Shown here piece by piece: positions 12,664 to 24,062 of a stretch of DNA of 64,000 nucleotides. Below the pieces are notes generated by a model. It searched no databases and had not been told where the DNA came from. It worked only from the letters and a program-made list of their open reading frames with translations. The DNA comes from Pseudomonas chlororaphis subsp. piscium. GTDB lineage: Bacteria; Pseudomonadota; Gammaproteobacteria; Pseudomonadales; Pseudomonadaceae. The translations under genes and the position numbers were made by a program. The stretch spans positions 3,100,001 to 3,164,000 of the forward strand of contig NZ_CP027707.1 of assembly GCF_003850345.1 (NCBI RefSeq), read 5' to 3'. The first letter of the stretch is position 1, and every line of letters begins with the position of its first letter.

Positions 12664-12794
12664 GGGATGACTCCTAGCTAAGAACACCAGACATAGCCCG
12701 ACGCTGCAGGCAGCGCGCGGAGTGGAGTGATCGAGTATCAGTGACAATCGCCGGCCGTGCACGGCCATTGGGCGGTGAATGTTTGAGCGGATGT

Positions 12795-13595
12795 TCAGAG
12801 GTGCACTTCTACCGCCAGCGGCAGGTGATCCGACAGGTGCGTCCAGGGTTTGTGCCCGAGGATCTTCGGCGCGTGGCTGCTGGCATTGCGCAGGTAGATG
12901 CGGTCCAGGCGCAGCAGCGGCCAGCGTGCCGGGTAGGTCTTGGCCGGGCTGCCGTGGTGGCGCTCGAAGGCTTCGTGCAGATCGTCGCGGCGGGCGAGGG
13001 TGGCGTTGCCATGCAGTTGCCAGTCGTTGAAGTCGCCGGCGATGATCACCGGCGCGTCGGCCGGCAGCGACTCCAGCAACTGGCACAACAACGCCAGCTG
13101 CAGCTGGCGATGGCTTTCCAGCAGGCTCAGGTGCACGCAGATCGCGTGCACTTCGGCATGCCCCGGTACATCCAGCACGCAATGCAACAGCCCGCGGCGT
13201 TCCGGGCCGGTGATCGAGACATCGAGGTTGCGGTACTGGCGGATCGGGTATTTCGACAGCAGGGCGTTGCCGTGATGGCCGTCGGGATAGACCGCGTTGC
13301 GCCCGTAGGCGAAGTCGCCCCACATGCTGTCGGCGAGAAACTCGTATTGCGACTGCTGTGGCCAGTTGCTGTAGCGGTTGGCGTGGCGGTCGTGCTCGCC
13401 CAGCACTTCCTGGAGAAACACCAGGTCGGCCTGGGTGCTGCGTACCGCGTCACGCAGCTCCGGGAGAATGAAACGGCGGTTCAGGGCGGTGAAGCCCTTG
13501 TGGGTGTTGACGGTCAGGATGCGCAGGCGATGGACCGCCGGGGTTTCGTCTGGCGCTGCCGACGTGACCGGGTGCCCGGTTGAATCGGTGTTCAC
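12795..13595 (-). CDS. Endonuclease/exonuclease/phosphatase (EEP) family protein
   Basis: 266 residues with the EEP fold: ILTVNTHKGF near residue 27, FLQEV at about 60, NALLSKYPI, HLSLLESHRQLQ, the core motif IIAGDFNDW (about 188) and the C-terminal LDRIYL and HLSDHLPLAVEV. All active-site motifs are present. The family includes phosphodiesterases, sphingomyelinase-like enzymes and nucleases; E. coli YbhP is the nearest type I recall, where it neighbours cardiolipin synthase, but no such gene is here. It begins with GTG at 13593-13595, with GAGGAG 7 bases upstream. It lies 94 bases beyond the PIG-L gene on the same strand. Confidence 0.88.
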   Translation of the reverse strand: MNTDSTGHPVTSAAPDETPAVHRLRILTVNTHKGFTALNRRFILPELRDAVRSTQADLVFLQEVLGEHDRHANRYSNWPQQSQYEFLADSMWGDFAYGRNAVYPDGHHGNALLSKYPIRQYRNLDVSITGPERRGLLHCVLDVPGHAEVHAICVHLSLLESHRQLQLALLCQLLESLPADAPVIIAGDFNDWQLHGNATLARRDDLHEAFERHHGSPAKTYPARWPLLRLDRIYLRNASSHAPKILGHKPWTHLSDHLPLAVEVHL

Positions 13596-13688
13596 GCTTG
13601 CTCCTCGTAATCAGGGCGATTACTCATGCGACTGACACTTTGCCGGTCAGTTCAGGTTTTCCCCCGGGTGGCGTACATCGGGGCGGTA

Positions 13689-14444
13689 CTACATGAAAAT
13701 GATTTCGTAGGACTGGCGCAGTCGCTCCAGCACCACCGGCGTCAGGGTCGGGGCCAGGCCGATGCCCGGATCGCCCTGCAACTGGCTGGCATAGGCATGC
13801 GCCGCGTGGCGCTTGCGGGCCACGGTCCAGGTGTCGAGGCGCAGCTTGCGGGCGCGGTGCCAGGGCAGCAGGTGTTCGTCGCGCGCCGGCCAGTGCCAGG
13901 CCCACACCGGAACTTCGTGGAACGCCACGCCGGCCCGGGCCGCGGCCTTGGCGCTGGCCCGGCCGACGGCATCGTGGTCGTCGTTGCCGTCTTCGCGCCA
14001 GGTGCTGAACACCACGTCATCGGGGCGCAGGTAACGGCCGATGAACTGGCTCAGTTGATGCTCGCGCTCCTGCAGCACACTGTCGGCAAAACCGCCGCGA
14101 ATCCACTTCAGGCTGTGCAGGGGCAAACCCAGGCGGCGCAGGGCCTCGACACTTTCCTGGGGGCGGAACACGCTCAGGCGCCGCTCCGACCACAGGTCGG
14201 AGCCGGGGTGGCTGGCGCTGCCGTCGGTGACGGAAATCAGTTGCAGCGGATGGCCGTGGTGGGCCAGTACCTGCAGCAGGCCGCCGCAGGTCAGCACTTC
14301 GTCGCCGGGGTGCGGGGCAATGACCACCGCGCGAAATCCGGGCGGCACCAGGCTGGCAAGGTTGATGGGGGGGACGTCGAGCAGTTGGCGGGCGCCGTTC
14401 CAGACCTGCTCTGGCCAGTTGTCGCTCAGGGGTATGGGTCTCAT
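13689..14444 (-). CDS. PIG-L family deacetylase with altered active-site motif
   Basis: 251 residues of the LmbE/PIG-L fold, zinc-dependent N-acetyl sugar deacetylases. The signature (A)HPDDE is here HPGDE (residues 45-49): the zinc ligands H45 and D48 are kept, but the position of the catalytic-base Asp is Gly47. The second zinc region NDDHDAVGRA with its His is intact. The rest, including LLQVLAHHGHPLQLISVTDG and FSTWREDG, is family-like. The start at 14444 (MRPIPL) has AAGGATG upstream; the frame is open further to 14576 but that part is poor. In Pseudomonas such genes often lie with sugar-modifying genes; here the neighbour is an EEP phosphodiesterase. Confidence 0.88.
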   Translation of the reverse strand: MRPIPLSDNWPEQVWNGARQLLDVPPINLASLVPPGFRAVVIAPHPGDEVLTCGGLLQVLAHHGHPLQLISVTDGSASHPGSDLWSERRLSVFRPQESVEALRRLGLPLHSLKWIRGGFADSVLQEREHQLSQFIGRYLRPDDVVFSTWREDGNDDHDAVGRASAKAAARAGVAFHEVPVWAWHWPARDEHLLPWHRARKLRLDTWTVARKRHAAHAYASQLQGDPGIGLAPTLTPVVLERLRQSYEIIFM

Positions 14445-14737
14445 GGGTGTCACATCCTTGTTCCGGGGCAGCCGGCGCGCGGTGATGAACCGGGCCGCTT
14501 GGGTTCGCACCCGGTGTCGGTCCGGGTGCCGGCGCTCCATACCTTGGATTGCCGTCCTGCAAGAGCGTTCAATCATACACAGCCGTTGGTCGCCGTCGCA
14601 GGGGCCAGCGGTTTTTTTCTGACGGCGACGCTCAGGTGTTCAAGATAGCGGGGAATGGGTGTCTGGCACCATCGTACATGTGTCTGATGGGCTGGGCACT
14701 GCCCGCCATTAAGTTCGGCAAATGGCCAGCCACCTGC

Positions 14738-16906
<2,169 letters not shown>

Positions 16907-17019
16907 GGGTGCTCCTGGGAATCAGATGGGCGAACAGGCTCCCTGTGGCGCTCGGGCGCGCCACGCACATGGGCAAGGTCGACAGCGGAGGTGGCGCGAG
17001 CGCCTCGGCGGCAGGGGCG

Positions 17020-17355
17020 TCAGCTGGCCGCTGGCTTGCGCGGTGCCCGCGGCTTTTTCACCGCGCTGCTTTTGCCCCCGGGCGGCAAGCCTTTTTCTCC
17101 AGGAGACACCTTTTCTCCTGGGGCCAAGGGTGCCGCAGCCGTGGATTTGGCGACGGCCTTGGGCTTTGCCGCGGGTTTGCCGGGCTTGGCGCTGGCGGCA
17201 CGGGTCGCCTTGGGTGGCTTGCTCGGGGCCAGGGCCTCGGCTTCGGCGAGCTTGCGGGCCATTTCCCAATGCCGGTGTTCCTGGCCGTCGGGCCGGCCTT
17301 CCGATTCCCAGATTTGATAGGCGAACTCACGAATGCGTTTGTCGTCGGTACTCAT
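17020..17355 (-). CDS. DUF2934 protein with basic Lys/Pro/Ala tail
   Basis: 111 residues. The first 40 (MSTDDKRIREFAYQIWESEG, then RPDGQEHRHWEMARKLAEAE) are a DUF2934 domain: a short helical unit ending in a conserved WxxA stretch. The remaining 70 residues are low-complexity Lys/Pro/Ala (KPPKATRAASAKPGKP and similar), strongly basic and probably disordered, reminiscent of histone-H1-like tails such as that of AlgP. The start at 17355 has AGGAG 7 bases upstream. It sits inside the glucan operon, 21 bases after treY, so it is likely co-expressed. Its role is unknown; binding to DNA, phosphate-rich polymer or the glucan are all possible. Confidence 0.85.
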   Translation of the reverse strand: MSTDDKRIREFAYQIWESEGRPDGQEHRHWEMARKLAEAEALAPSKPPKATRAASAKPGKPAAKPKAVAKSTAAAPLAPGEKVSPGEKGLPPGGKSSAVKKPRAPRKPAAS

Positions 17356-17376
17356 CGCAATGCTCCTGAACTGAAC

Positions 17377-20163
17377 TCAAGTTTGGATGAAGAGGTTGAC
17401 CGGGAAATCCCGCAATGCGCTGCTGATCATCAGATCCTTGTGGGGTGTGACTGCCCCCGTGGAAAAAAGTCCCTTCAGGTTTTGTCCTGGTGCGGCGAAC
17501 GGTAAAGGCACCCGCGTATCGCCCCAATCCGGCGCGTCGACCCGGGGGGGCGCGCCGCTTTCCAGCAGCCCGGCGACCAGCCTGGGCACTATCACCACGG
17601 CGCGCTGGCCCTGGTGTTCGCGCATGAAGGCCAGCACCTTGTCGGCGTGTCGGCCCTGTACCGGCAGTGCCTGGTAAGTGCCCCGGCGAAACAGCTGCGG
17701 GTACTCGCCACGGCGTGTCAGCGTGGCGGCGATCAGGGCCTGCTTGATGCGCCCGTCGCGCCAGTGGGCCAGCAGTTCCATGGTTTCGCCGCAGGGGTCC
17801 AGCGCCTGCTGTCGGGCCGCGAAGTCCACCGGGCGGCGGTTGTCCGGATCCACCAGGCTGAAGTCCCAGAACTCGTTGCCCTGATACAGGTCCGGCACCC
17901 CCGGCACGGTCATGCGCAGCAAGGATTGAGCCAGGCCGTTGAGGGCGCCAACGGGCGCGATGACCTGGACGGCCGTGCCTATGGCGCTGCGCAACGGCTG
18001 GCCCGCGGGGCTGAGCAACAGTCGCTCGATGAAGTCATGGACGGCACTTTCATAGGACTCGTTAGCCGCTGCCCAGCTGCTGTGCAGCTTGGCTTCGCGC
18101 AGGGCTTTTTCCTGCCATTGCCACAGGCGCCGGGCATAGTCGCGCAGGCCCTGGCTGTCGTCGCTGTGCAGCTCCAGCGGCCAGCTGCCGAGCAGGGCCT
18201 GATAGAGGATCAACTCGTCGCCGGCGCCGGGTGCCTGGGGATCGCTGCGCAGGGCCTGGGCCAGGCTGCGCCAGTGTTCCACCTGTTCGACGTACCAGGG
18301 GCTGAGTTCGCTGAGCACCGCCAGGCGCGCGCGGGCATCTTCGCCGCGCTTGTGGTCGTGGGTGGCGCTGGCCAGCAGGTTGTCGGGGAAGGTCGCCAGG
18401 CGCTCACGGCAGGCCGCGTGGAAATCTTCCACCGGGGCGCAGAACTGCTCGGTGGAAAAACCCACGTCGTTGCGCGACAGCAACACTGCCGAGCGATAGA
18501 GCGCGGTGTCTTCCACCGCCTTGGCCGCGGTCGGCGAGGTCAGTTGCTGGAAGCGCACGCAGGCATGCTTGAGCACCTTGCGCTGCCGCCCCGGTGGCAG
18601 CTGGCGCCAGCCGCGGCCGCCGAGCCACTGTTGCAGGTAGGCCAGCACCGGCCAGTCGGCTTCGCCCAGGGTGTCGCGAGCGCCTTGCAGGGCCTGCTGG
18701 AAGAACACCTCGTCCGCCGCCGAGCGCCCGCAGGCGCCAATGTAGGTGCGGTACACCGGGAAGTGCACGATCAGTTCCTGCAAGGCGCGGCGAATCGCTC
18801 CCAGGGTCAGGTCGCGGCTCATCACATCGTTGCGCGCCACTTGCAGCAAGGCCTGGGCCACGCTTTCGAAGTCGCTGGCCAGCGAGCCATTGAGCAACTG
18901 CTGGCGCGCCAGCCGGGCTTCTTCGAGAAAGGCCGCCGGGCGTTCGCTGTGCCGGCTCCAGAGTTCGGACAGCGGTGAAGCGCCTTGCGGGTCGTGCTGC
19001 AGCAGCGACAGCTGGTTCATGAATTCGTAGCCGGTGCTGCCGTCCACGCCCCAGTCGCGGCGCAGGCTTTCGCCGGCGCCGAGGATCTTTTCCACGTAGA
19101 TCGGCAGGTACTGGCCGGGGCGCAGGGCATCGACCCGGCGCCGCAGTTTACGGCAGTAGCCACGGGGATCGGCCAGGCCGTCGATATGGTCGATGCGCAG
19201 CCCGTCCACCAGGCCGGCGGCGATCAACTGGAAGATTTTCCCGTGGGTGGCCTCGAACACCGCCGGGCGCTCGACCCGCAGCCCGCCCAGCTCGTTGACG
19301 TCGAAGAAGCGCCGCCAGTTGATGTCGTCCGCCGCGGTGCGCCAACTGGCCAGGCGATAGCTCTGCTGCTCCAGCAGTGTGTGCAGGCGGGCGAAGCCCT
19401 GCGACTGGCGCGCGTCGTAGAGCGCCAGCTGCTGCTCGATGGCCGCGCGGATCCGCGGGTCACGGGCGGCGTCCCGCAGCTGCTGTTGCAGGGGCTCGGC
19501 CTGGGTGTGGGCGTCGGGCTGGTAGCGCAGGGTGCTGAAGGCATCGGCCAGTGACTTGAGGCATTCGGCCGGCTCGGCGTCGAGCTCGCCCTGGACCCGG
19601 AGCAGCTCGCCATAGTCGCTGGGGCAGATCGGGAAGTGATGCTGGTAATGCTCGACATGAAACTCGCCCCGTGCGGCATCGAAGCACAGCCTCAGCGCGC
19701 CTTCCTGCAGGGCCACGCCGTAGTCGTTGCCGAGGAAGGGCAGCAGCAACTGGCCCTCCAGCAAGGGGTCGGGGGAGTGCCACTGGATATCGAAGAACTC
19801 GCCGTAGGGGCTCAGGCGGCCCCAGCGCAGCAGGTCCTGCCACCAGGGGTTGTCCGCGCCGCCGACCGCCATGTGGTTGGAGACGATATCCAGCAGCAGG
19901 CCCATGTCGTGCTGGCGCAGGCTGCGGACCAGGCGCTCCAGGGCGGCCTCGCCACCCAGCTCGGGGTTGACCCGGGTCGGGTCGACCACGTCGTAGCCGT
20001 GCAGCGAGCCGGCGCGGGCGCACAGCAGCGGCGAGGCGTACAGGTGGCTGATGCCCAGGCGGGCAAAGTAGGGTACCAGCGGCACCGCCTCATCGAGGGT
20101 GAAGCCACGATGAAACTGCAGGCGCAAGGTGGCCCGCACAGACGGGGTCGCCGCCCGGTTCAT
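17377..20163 (-). CDS. treY: Malto-oligosyltrehalose synthase TreY
   Basis: 928-residue GH13_26 enzyme converting the reducing-end maltosyl unit of an alpha-1,4 chain to a trehalosyl unit by intramolecular transglycosylation. LRLQFHRGFTLDEAVPLVPY and YASPLL near the N-terminus are characteristic; D325 in GLRIDHIDGLADP is the nucleophile and E in YVEKILGAGE the general acid. Length is slightly above the usual 750-930 range. The ATG overlaps the malQ stop (ATGA at 20160-20163), indicating translational coupling. TreZ then releases trehalose from its product. Confidence 0.97.
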   Translation of the reverse strand: MNRAATPSVRATLRLQFHRGFTLDEAVPLVPYFARLGISHLYASPLLCARAGSLHGYDVVDPTRVNPELGGEAALERLVRSLRQHDMGLLLDIVSNHMAVGGADNPWWQDLLRWGRLSPYGEFFDIQWHSPDPLLEGQLLLPFLGNDYGVALQEGALRLCFDAARGEFHVEHYQHHFPICPSDYGELLRVQGELDAEPAECLKSLADAFSTLRYQPDAHTQAEPLQQQLRDAARDPRIRAAIEQQLALYDARQSQGFARLHTLLEQQSYRLASWRTAADDINWRRFFDVNELGGLRVERPAVFEATHGKIFQLIAAGLVDGLRIDHIDGLADPRGYCRKLRRRVDALRPGQYLPIYVEKILGAGESLRRDWGVDGSTGYEFMNQLSLLQHDPQGASPLSELWSRHSERPAAFLEEARLARQQLLNGSLASDFESVAQALLQVARNDVMSRDLTLGAIRRALQELIVHFPVYRTYIGACGRSAADEVFFQQALQGARDTLGEADWPVLAYLQQWLGGRGWRQLPPGRQRKVLKHACVRFQQLTSPTAAKAVEDTALYRSAVLLSRNDVGFSTEQFCAPVEDFHAACRERLATFPDNLLASATHDHKRGEDARARLAVLSELSPWYVEQVEHWRSLAQALRSDPQAPGAGDELILYQALLGSWPLELHSDDSQGLRDYARRLWQWQEKALREAKLHSSWAAANESYESAVHDFIERLLLSPAGQPLRSAIGTAVQVIAPVGALNGLAQSLLRMTVPGVPDLYQGNEFWDFSLVDPDNRRPVDFAARQQALDPCGETMELLAHWRDGRIKQALIAATLTRRGEYPQLFRRGTYQALPVQGRHADKVLAFMREHQGQRAVVIVPRLVAGLLESGAPPRVDAPDWGDTRVPLPFAAPGQNLKGLFSTGAVTPHKDLMISSALRDFPVNLFIQT

Positions 20164-22256
20164 CGGTCGCGCTCGTGGGCCTGTTGCCGGGCGCAGGCCA
20201 GCAGCTCCAGGCGGCGCGCGGCGTCCGGGTCATCGAGCAAGGCCGCGCTGCTGCCGGCCAGGCGCCGACGCCAGTTGGGGTGGCTGTCGAGGGTGCCGGG
20301 CAGGTTGGCCTGTTCGTCGATGCCCAGGGCGTCCTCCAAAGGCAGCAGCACCAGCGGCGCACGGGTATGGCCGAGGAAGCGCACGCTGGCGTCCACCACC
20401 TGGTCGGCTTCGTGGGTGTCTTCACGAAAATTCTGTGGGTCGCGGCTCAGGGCGTGGCGCAGGCCCTCGCGTTCGCGCTGGCGATGTTCGCGCCAGTGGG
20501 TTTCGCCGCTTTCGTCCACCAGGCCCAGGCGCGCGCTCCAGTCGATGTCGCGGCCTTGCCACCAGCCGTTGAGGGTTGGCAGGTCGTGGGTGCTGGTGGT
20601 GGCCAGGGCGTTGTCCGGCCAGTCGAGGATCGGCCGGAAATGGGTGCCGTGCTCCTGCTCGAACAGCAACACGCGCATGCCGAGCATGGCCCGCGCGCTG
20701 AGTTTTTCCCGCAGGCCGTCGGGCACCGTGCCGAGGTCTTCGCCGAGGACGATCGCCTGGTGCCGGTGCGACTCCAGGGTCAGCAGGCGCAGCAGGTCGT
20801 CCACCGGGTAATACAGGTAGGCGCCGTCGCAGGGCGGGGCGCCGAGGGGGATCACCCACAGTCGTTGCAGGCCCATCACATGGTCGATACGCAGGCCGCC
20901 GGCATGGGCGAAGTTGGCCCGGAGCATTTCGATAAAAGCGTGGAAACCGTTGCGCACCAGGCCCTCCGGGGAGAAGGCAGAGATGCCCCAGCCCTGGCCC
21001 TGGCGATTGAGAATGTCCGGCGGCGCGCCGACGGTCAGCGCCGCCAGCAGTTCGTCCTGGCGGCTCCAGGCCTGGCTGCCGCCGCCATCGGCGCCCACCG
21101 CCAGGTCGGCGATCAGGCCGATGCCCATGCCGCTGCTGCGGGCGGTGCTCTGCACCCGCTCCAGGCAACGGGCGATCAGCCATTGGCAGAAGGCATAGAA
21201 GCCGATGTCGCTGGCGTGTTCCTCGGCGAACTGCGCCAGCGCCGGGCTGCGCGGGGTGCGCCAGGCGTCGGGCCATTGGCGCCAGTCGAGGCTTTCGCCA
21301 TGGGCCGCGCGCTGGGCCTGGATGGCTTCGAAGCAGCAGTGGTTTTCCAGGGCCTCGCCGCTGGCGTGGCGAAAACTGGCGAAGTCCTGGTGCAGCGGGT
21401 GCTCGCCCTGGCAGAAGCCTTCATAAAGAGCGCGCAGGACTTTCTGCCGGGCCTGGGCCGCCACCGGCCAGTCGACCATCGGCTGTTGTTCCAACTGTTG
21501 CAGTTGCGGCCCCAGGCCGCTGGCGTCGATGGCGCTGCGCCAGGCGCGCTCGCCGAGAATGGTTCCGGGGGCGGCGTACAGGCTGTTGAGAAACAGCCGG
21601 CTGGACGGCGAGTAGGGGCTGTAGCGTCCGGTGTCGCTGCTGAACATGGCATGCAATGGGCTGATGGCTAGGGACTCGGCACCCCGTTCGCCGGCGACCC
21701 GGACCAGGTCTTCGAGGGCCCCAGTGTCACCATAACCGCCATCGCCATAACCGCCGTCGCCGCTGCGCCGCAGCGAATACAGCTGCACGCCCAGGCCCCA
21801 GGCGCGGGGCGTGGCCTGGTCCACGGCGTCGGCGACGCTGTAGCAGCGCTCGGGCGCCACGGCCAGGGTGAAGTGCTGGCCTGCGATGCTGACCTCCTGG
21901 TAACCCACCGGGATCAGGCCCGGCAGCATGGAGTTGTCGTCCAGCTTGAGGTTCAGCACGCTGCCGTCTTCCAGGTGGATTTCACAGGGCGTGTCCGGGG
22001 CGAAGTAATGCCCCAGGTCCAGGCCCTGGCCGACATCGGCGGTCAGCAGCGGTGGCAGTTGCCGGCTCTGTTGCGCCTGTAGCAGCTGGCGCAGGCTGGC
22101 TTCGATCTGTCGGTCGTTGTCGGCCGGATGGCCGAGGCTGGCCAGCACGGCTCGCAGCACCCGTGGCTCGACCCGTTGCGGGCGGCCGTTGGCGTCGATC
22201 CAGTCGACGGCCAGGCCGGCTCGGCTGGCGAGGATTTCCAGTTGCGCGTCGCTCAT
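20160..22256 (-). CDS. malQ: 4-alpha-glucanotransferase (amylomaltase)
   Basis: 698-residue GH77 disproportionating enzyme moving glucan segments between chains. The N-terminal region (1-150) is the bacterial MalQ extension. In the barrel, RAWGLGVQLYSLR and GDTGALEDLV are family motifs, the nucleophile is D458 (GLRIDHVMGL), the acid E in VLGEDLGTVPDG and the stabiliser D in STHDLPTLNGWW. Near residue 167 a short in-frame duplication, GDGGYGDGGYGD, is unusual for this loop. The ATG overlaps the treZ stop and its own stop overlaps treY, both as ATGA. It can lengthen or recycle short malto-oligosaccharides. Confidence 0.97.
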   Translation of the reverse strand: MSDAQLEILASRAGLAVDWIDANGRPQRVEPRVLRAVLASLGHPADNDRQIEASLRQLLQAQQSRQLPPLLTADVGQGLDLGHYFAPDTPCEIHLEDGSVLNLKLDDNSMLPGLIPVGYQEVSIAGQHFTLAVAPERCYSVADAVDQATPRAWGLGVQLYSLRRSGDGGYGDGGYGDTGALEDLVRVAGERGAESLAISPLHAMFSSDTGRYSPYSPSSRLFLNSLYAAPGTILGERAWRSAIDASGLGPQLQQLEQQPMVDWPVAAQARQKVLRALYEGFCQGEHPLHQDFASFRHASGEALENHCCFEAIQAQRAAHGESLDWRQWPDAWRTPRSPALAQFAEEHASDIGFYAFCQWLIARCLERVQSTARSSGMGIGLIADLAVGADGGGSQAWSRQDELLAALTVGAPPDILNRQGQGWGISAFSPEGLVRNGFHAFIEMLRANFAHAGGLRIDHVMGLQRLWVIPLGAPPCDGAYLYYPVDDLLRLLTLESHRHQAIVLGEDLGTVPDGLREKLSARAMLGMRVLLFEQEHGTHFRPILDWPDNALATTSTHDLPTLNGWWQGRDIDWSARLGLVDESGETHWREHRQREREGLRHALSRDPQNFREDTHEADQVVDASVRFLGHTRAPLVLLPLEDALGIDEQANLPGTLDSHPNWRRRLAGSSAALLDDPDAARRLELLACARQQAHERDR

Positions 22257-24049
22257 GGGCGTTCTCCGTCAAGGTCAGGCAGTGGGGCGAGTGCGCCGAG
22301 GCTGACCAATGCGCTATAGGGGGTGAGATGGCCTCGCTGCAGAAGCTCGAAAGCCTGGGCCGGGTAGTCGAACAGGCACTGCGCTGCGCTCGGTGGCCGC
22401 TGCTCGACCTTGTGCGGGCTCAGGTTGAGATCGATCCGCAGTTCCTGGCCATTGCCCAGGCGCCAGCGGGCGCACAGCGCACCCTCGGCCAGCACCTCGG
22501 CACCCAGGGCTTCGGCGCCGGGCAGGTGGGGTACGATGTGCTCGCGGCGCAGTTGCAACAGTTGGCGATACAGGGCCTGGGTCTGTTCGCCCTGGGCCGG
22601 GTCCGCCTGCGGCCGCGACGCGAGGAAGGTGTCCGGTGCGTTCGGGTCGGGAATCTGCTCGCGTTCATGGGGATCGGCAAAGGCGCTGAAGGCGGCGAAT
22701 TCACCGCGTCGGCCTTCGCGCACCGCGTCCGCCAGTTCGCCGTGATGGCTGGTGAAAAACAGAAAGGGCTGCGGCGCCGCCAGTTCGTCACCCATGAACA
22801 GCAGCGGGATCATCGGCGACAGCAGCAACAGCACCGTGGCCGCCCGCAACGCCTGTGGCTCGGCCAGGCGCACCAGGCGTTCGCCGAAGGCGCGGTTGCC
22901 GATCTGGTCGTGGTTCTGCAAAAACAGCACGAAGGCGCTGGGCGGCAGGTGGCCGCTGGGCTCGCCGCGGGCGGTGCCGTGGCGGGTGACATGGCCCTGG
23001 TAGGCGAAGCCCTGGCTCAGGCAGCGCGCCAGTTTCTCGGTGGGGCGTTCGGCGAAGTCGGCGTAGTAGGCGTCGGTTTCGCCGGTGAGCAGCACATGCA
23101 GGGCGTTGTGCCCGTCGTCGTTCCACTGCGCGTCGAAGTGCTGCTCCAGCAGGCTGGCCTGGTTGTGCTCGTTTTCCAGGGTCAGCCAGACCTGCCGCAT
23201 CGGGTCGATCCGTTGGCGCACCCGCTGCGCCAATTCGTGCAGGAAGTCCGGGTCGTCGATGGCATGTACGGCATCCAGGCGCAGGCCGTCGAAGCGGTAC
23301 TCCAGCAGCCACATCAGGGCATTGTCGATAAAGAAGTCGCGTACGGGCTGGCGGCGAAAGTCGATGGCCGCGCCCCAGGGCGTGTGCCGGTCCTCCCTGA
23401 AGAAGGCCTTGGCGTAGTGATGCAGGTAGTTGCCGTCGGGGCCGAAGTGGTTGTAGACCACGTCGAGCATCACCGCGAGACCCAGGCCATGGGCGCAGTC
23501 GATCAGGTGCTTGAGGTCGTCGGGCGAGCCGTAGGAGGCTTCCGGCGCATAAGGCAGGACGCCGTCGTAGCCCCAGTTGCGGTCGCCGGGAAACTCCGCC
23601 AGGGGCATCAGTTCGATGGCGGTGATGCCCAGCTCGGCCAGGCGCGGCAGGTGTTTTTCCACTTCGCGGTAACCACCCAGAACACCCACATGCAGCTCGT
23701 AGATTACCGCTTGGTGCCACGGCCGGCCTTGCCAGTGCGGGTGCTGCCAGCGATAGGCCAGGGGATCGACCACCAGGCTGGGGCCGTGGACATCGCCGTC
23801 CTGGGCCCGGGAGGCCGGGTCGGGCACGCGGATCCGCTCATCGATGTTGAAGCGGTAGCGAGTGCCGGGCGGACAGCGGCCGATGATCATGAACCAGCCG
23901 TTGGCCTGGGGCCGCATGGGCAGCGACGGCCCGTCTTGCAGCTCAACGCTGACATGACGGGCGTCCGGCGCCCAGAGGGCAAAGCGGGTGCGCTCGGCAT
24001 CGAGTGGGACTGTGCCGTGGGGCCAGGTTTCCAGTGTCCTTGCCGGCAT
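22253..24049 (-). CDS. treZ: Malto-oligosyltrehalose trehalohydrolase TreZ
   Basis: 598-residue GH13_10 enzyme that hydrolyses the terminal trehalosyl bond to release free trehalose. An N-terminal CBM48-like domain (FALWAPDARHVSVEL) is followed by the barrel: AVIYELHVGVLG, DVVYNHFGPDGNYL, nucleophile D259 (FDGLRLDAVHAI), E292 (LENEHN) and the HD of LQNHDQIGN. The start at 24049 (MPARTLETWP) follows GAGAGG about 9 bases upstream and lies 13 bases after the glgA stop; longer readings overlap glgA. Its stop overlaps malQ. TreY and TreZ together form the glucan-to-trehalose branch. Confidence 0.97.
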   Translation of the reverse strand: MPARTLETWPHGTVPLDAERTRFALWAPDARHVSVELQDGPSLPMRPQANGWFMIIGRCPPGTRYRFNIDERIRVPDPASRAQDGDVHGPSLVVDPLAYRWQHPHWQGRPWHQAVIYELHVGVLGGYREVEKHLPRLAELGITAIELMPLAEFPGDRNWGYDGVLPYAPEASYGSPDDLKHLIDCAHGLGLAVMLDVVYNHFGPDGNYLHHYAKAFFREDRHTPWGAAIDFRRQPVRDFFIDNALMWLLEYRFDGLRLDAVHAIDDPDFLHELAQRVRQRIDPMRQVWLTLENEHNQASLLEQHFDAQWNDDGHNALHVLLTGETDAYYADFAERPTEKLARCLSQGFAYQGHVTRHGTARGEPSGHLPPSAFVLFLQNHDQIGNRAFGERLVRLAEPQALRAATVLLLLSPMIPLLFMGDELAAPQPFLFFTSHHGELADAVREGRRGEFAAFSAFADPHEREQIPDPNAPDTFLASRPQADPAQGEQTQALYRQLLQLRREHIVPHLPGAEALGAEVLAEGALCARWRLGNGQELRIDLNLSPHKVEQRPPSAAQCLFDYPAQAFELLQRGHLTPYSALVSLGALAPLPDLDGERP

Positions 24050-24062
24050 CTTGGGGTGCCTC

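Noticed and set aside
14589..14629. 9-base inverted repeat GTCGCCGTC/GACGGCGAC with a T7 run between the arms
   Set aside because: The loop is 23 bases and the T run is inside the loop, so it is not a terminator; left as an unassigned hairpin downstream of glgX.
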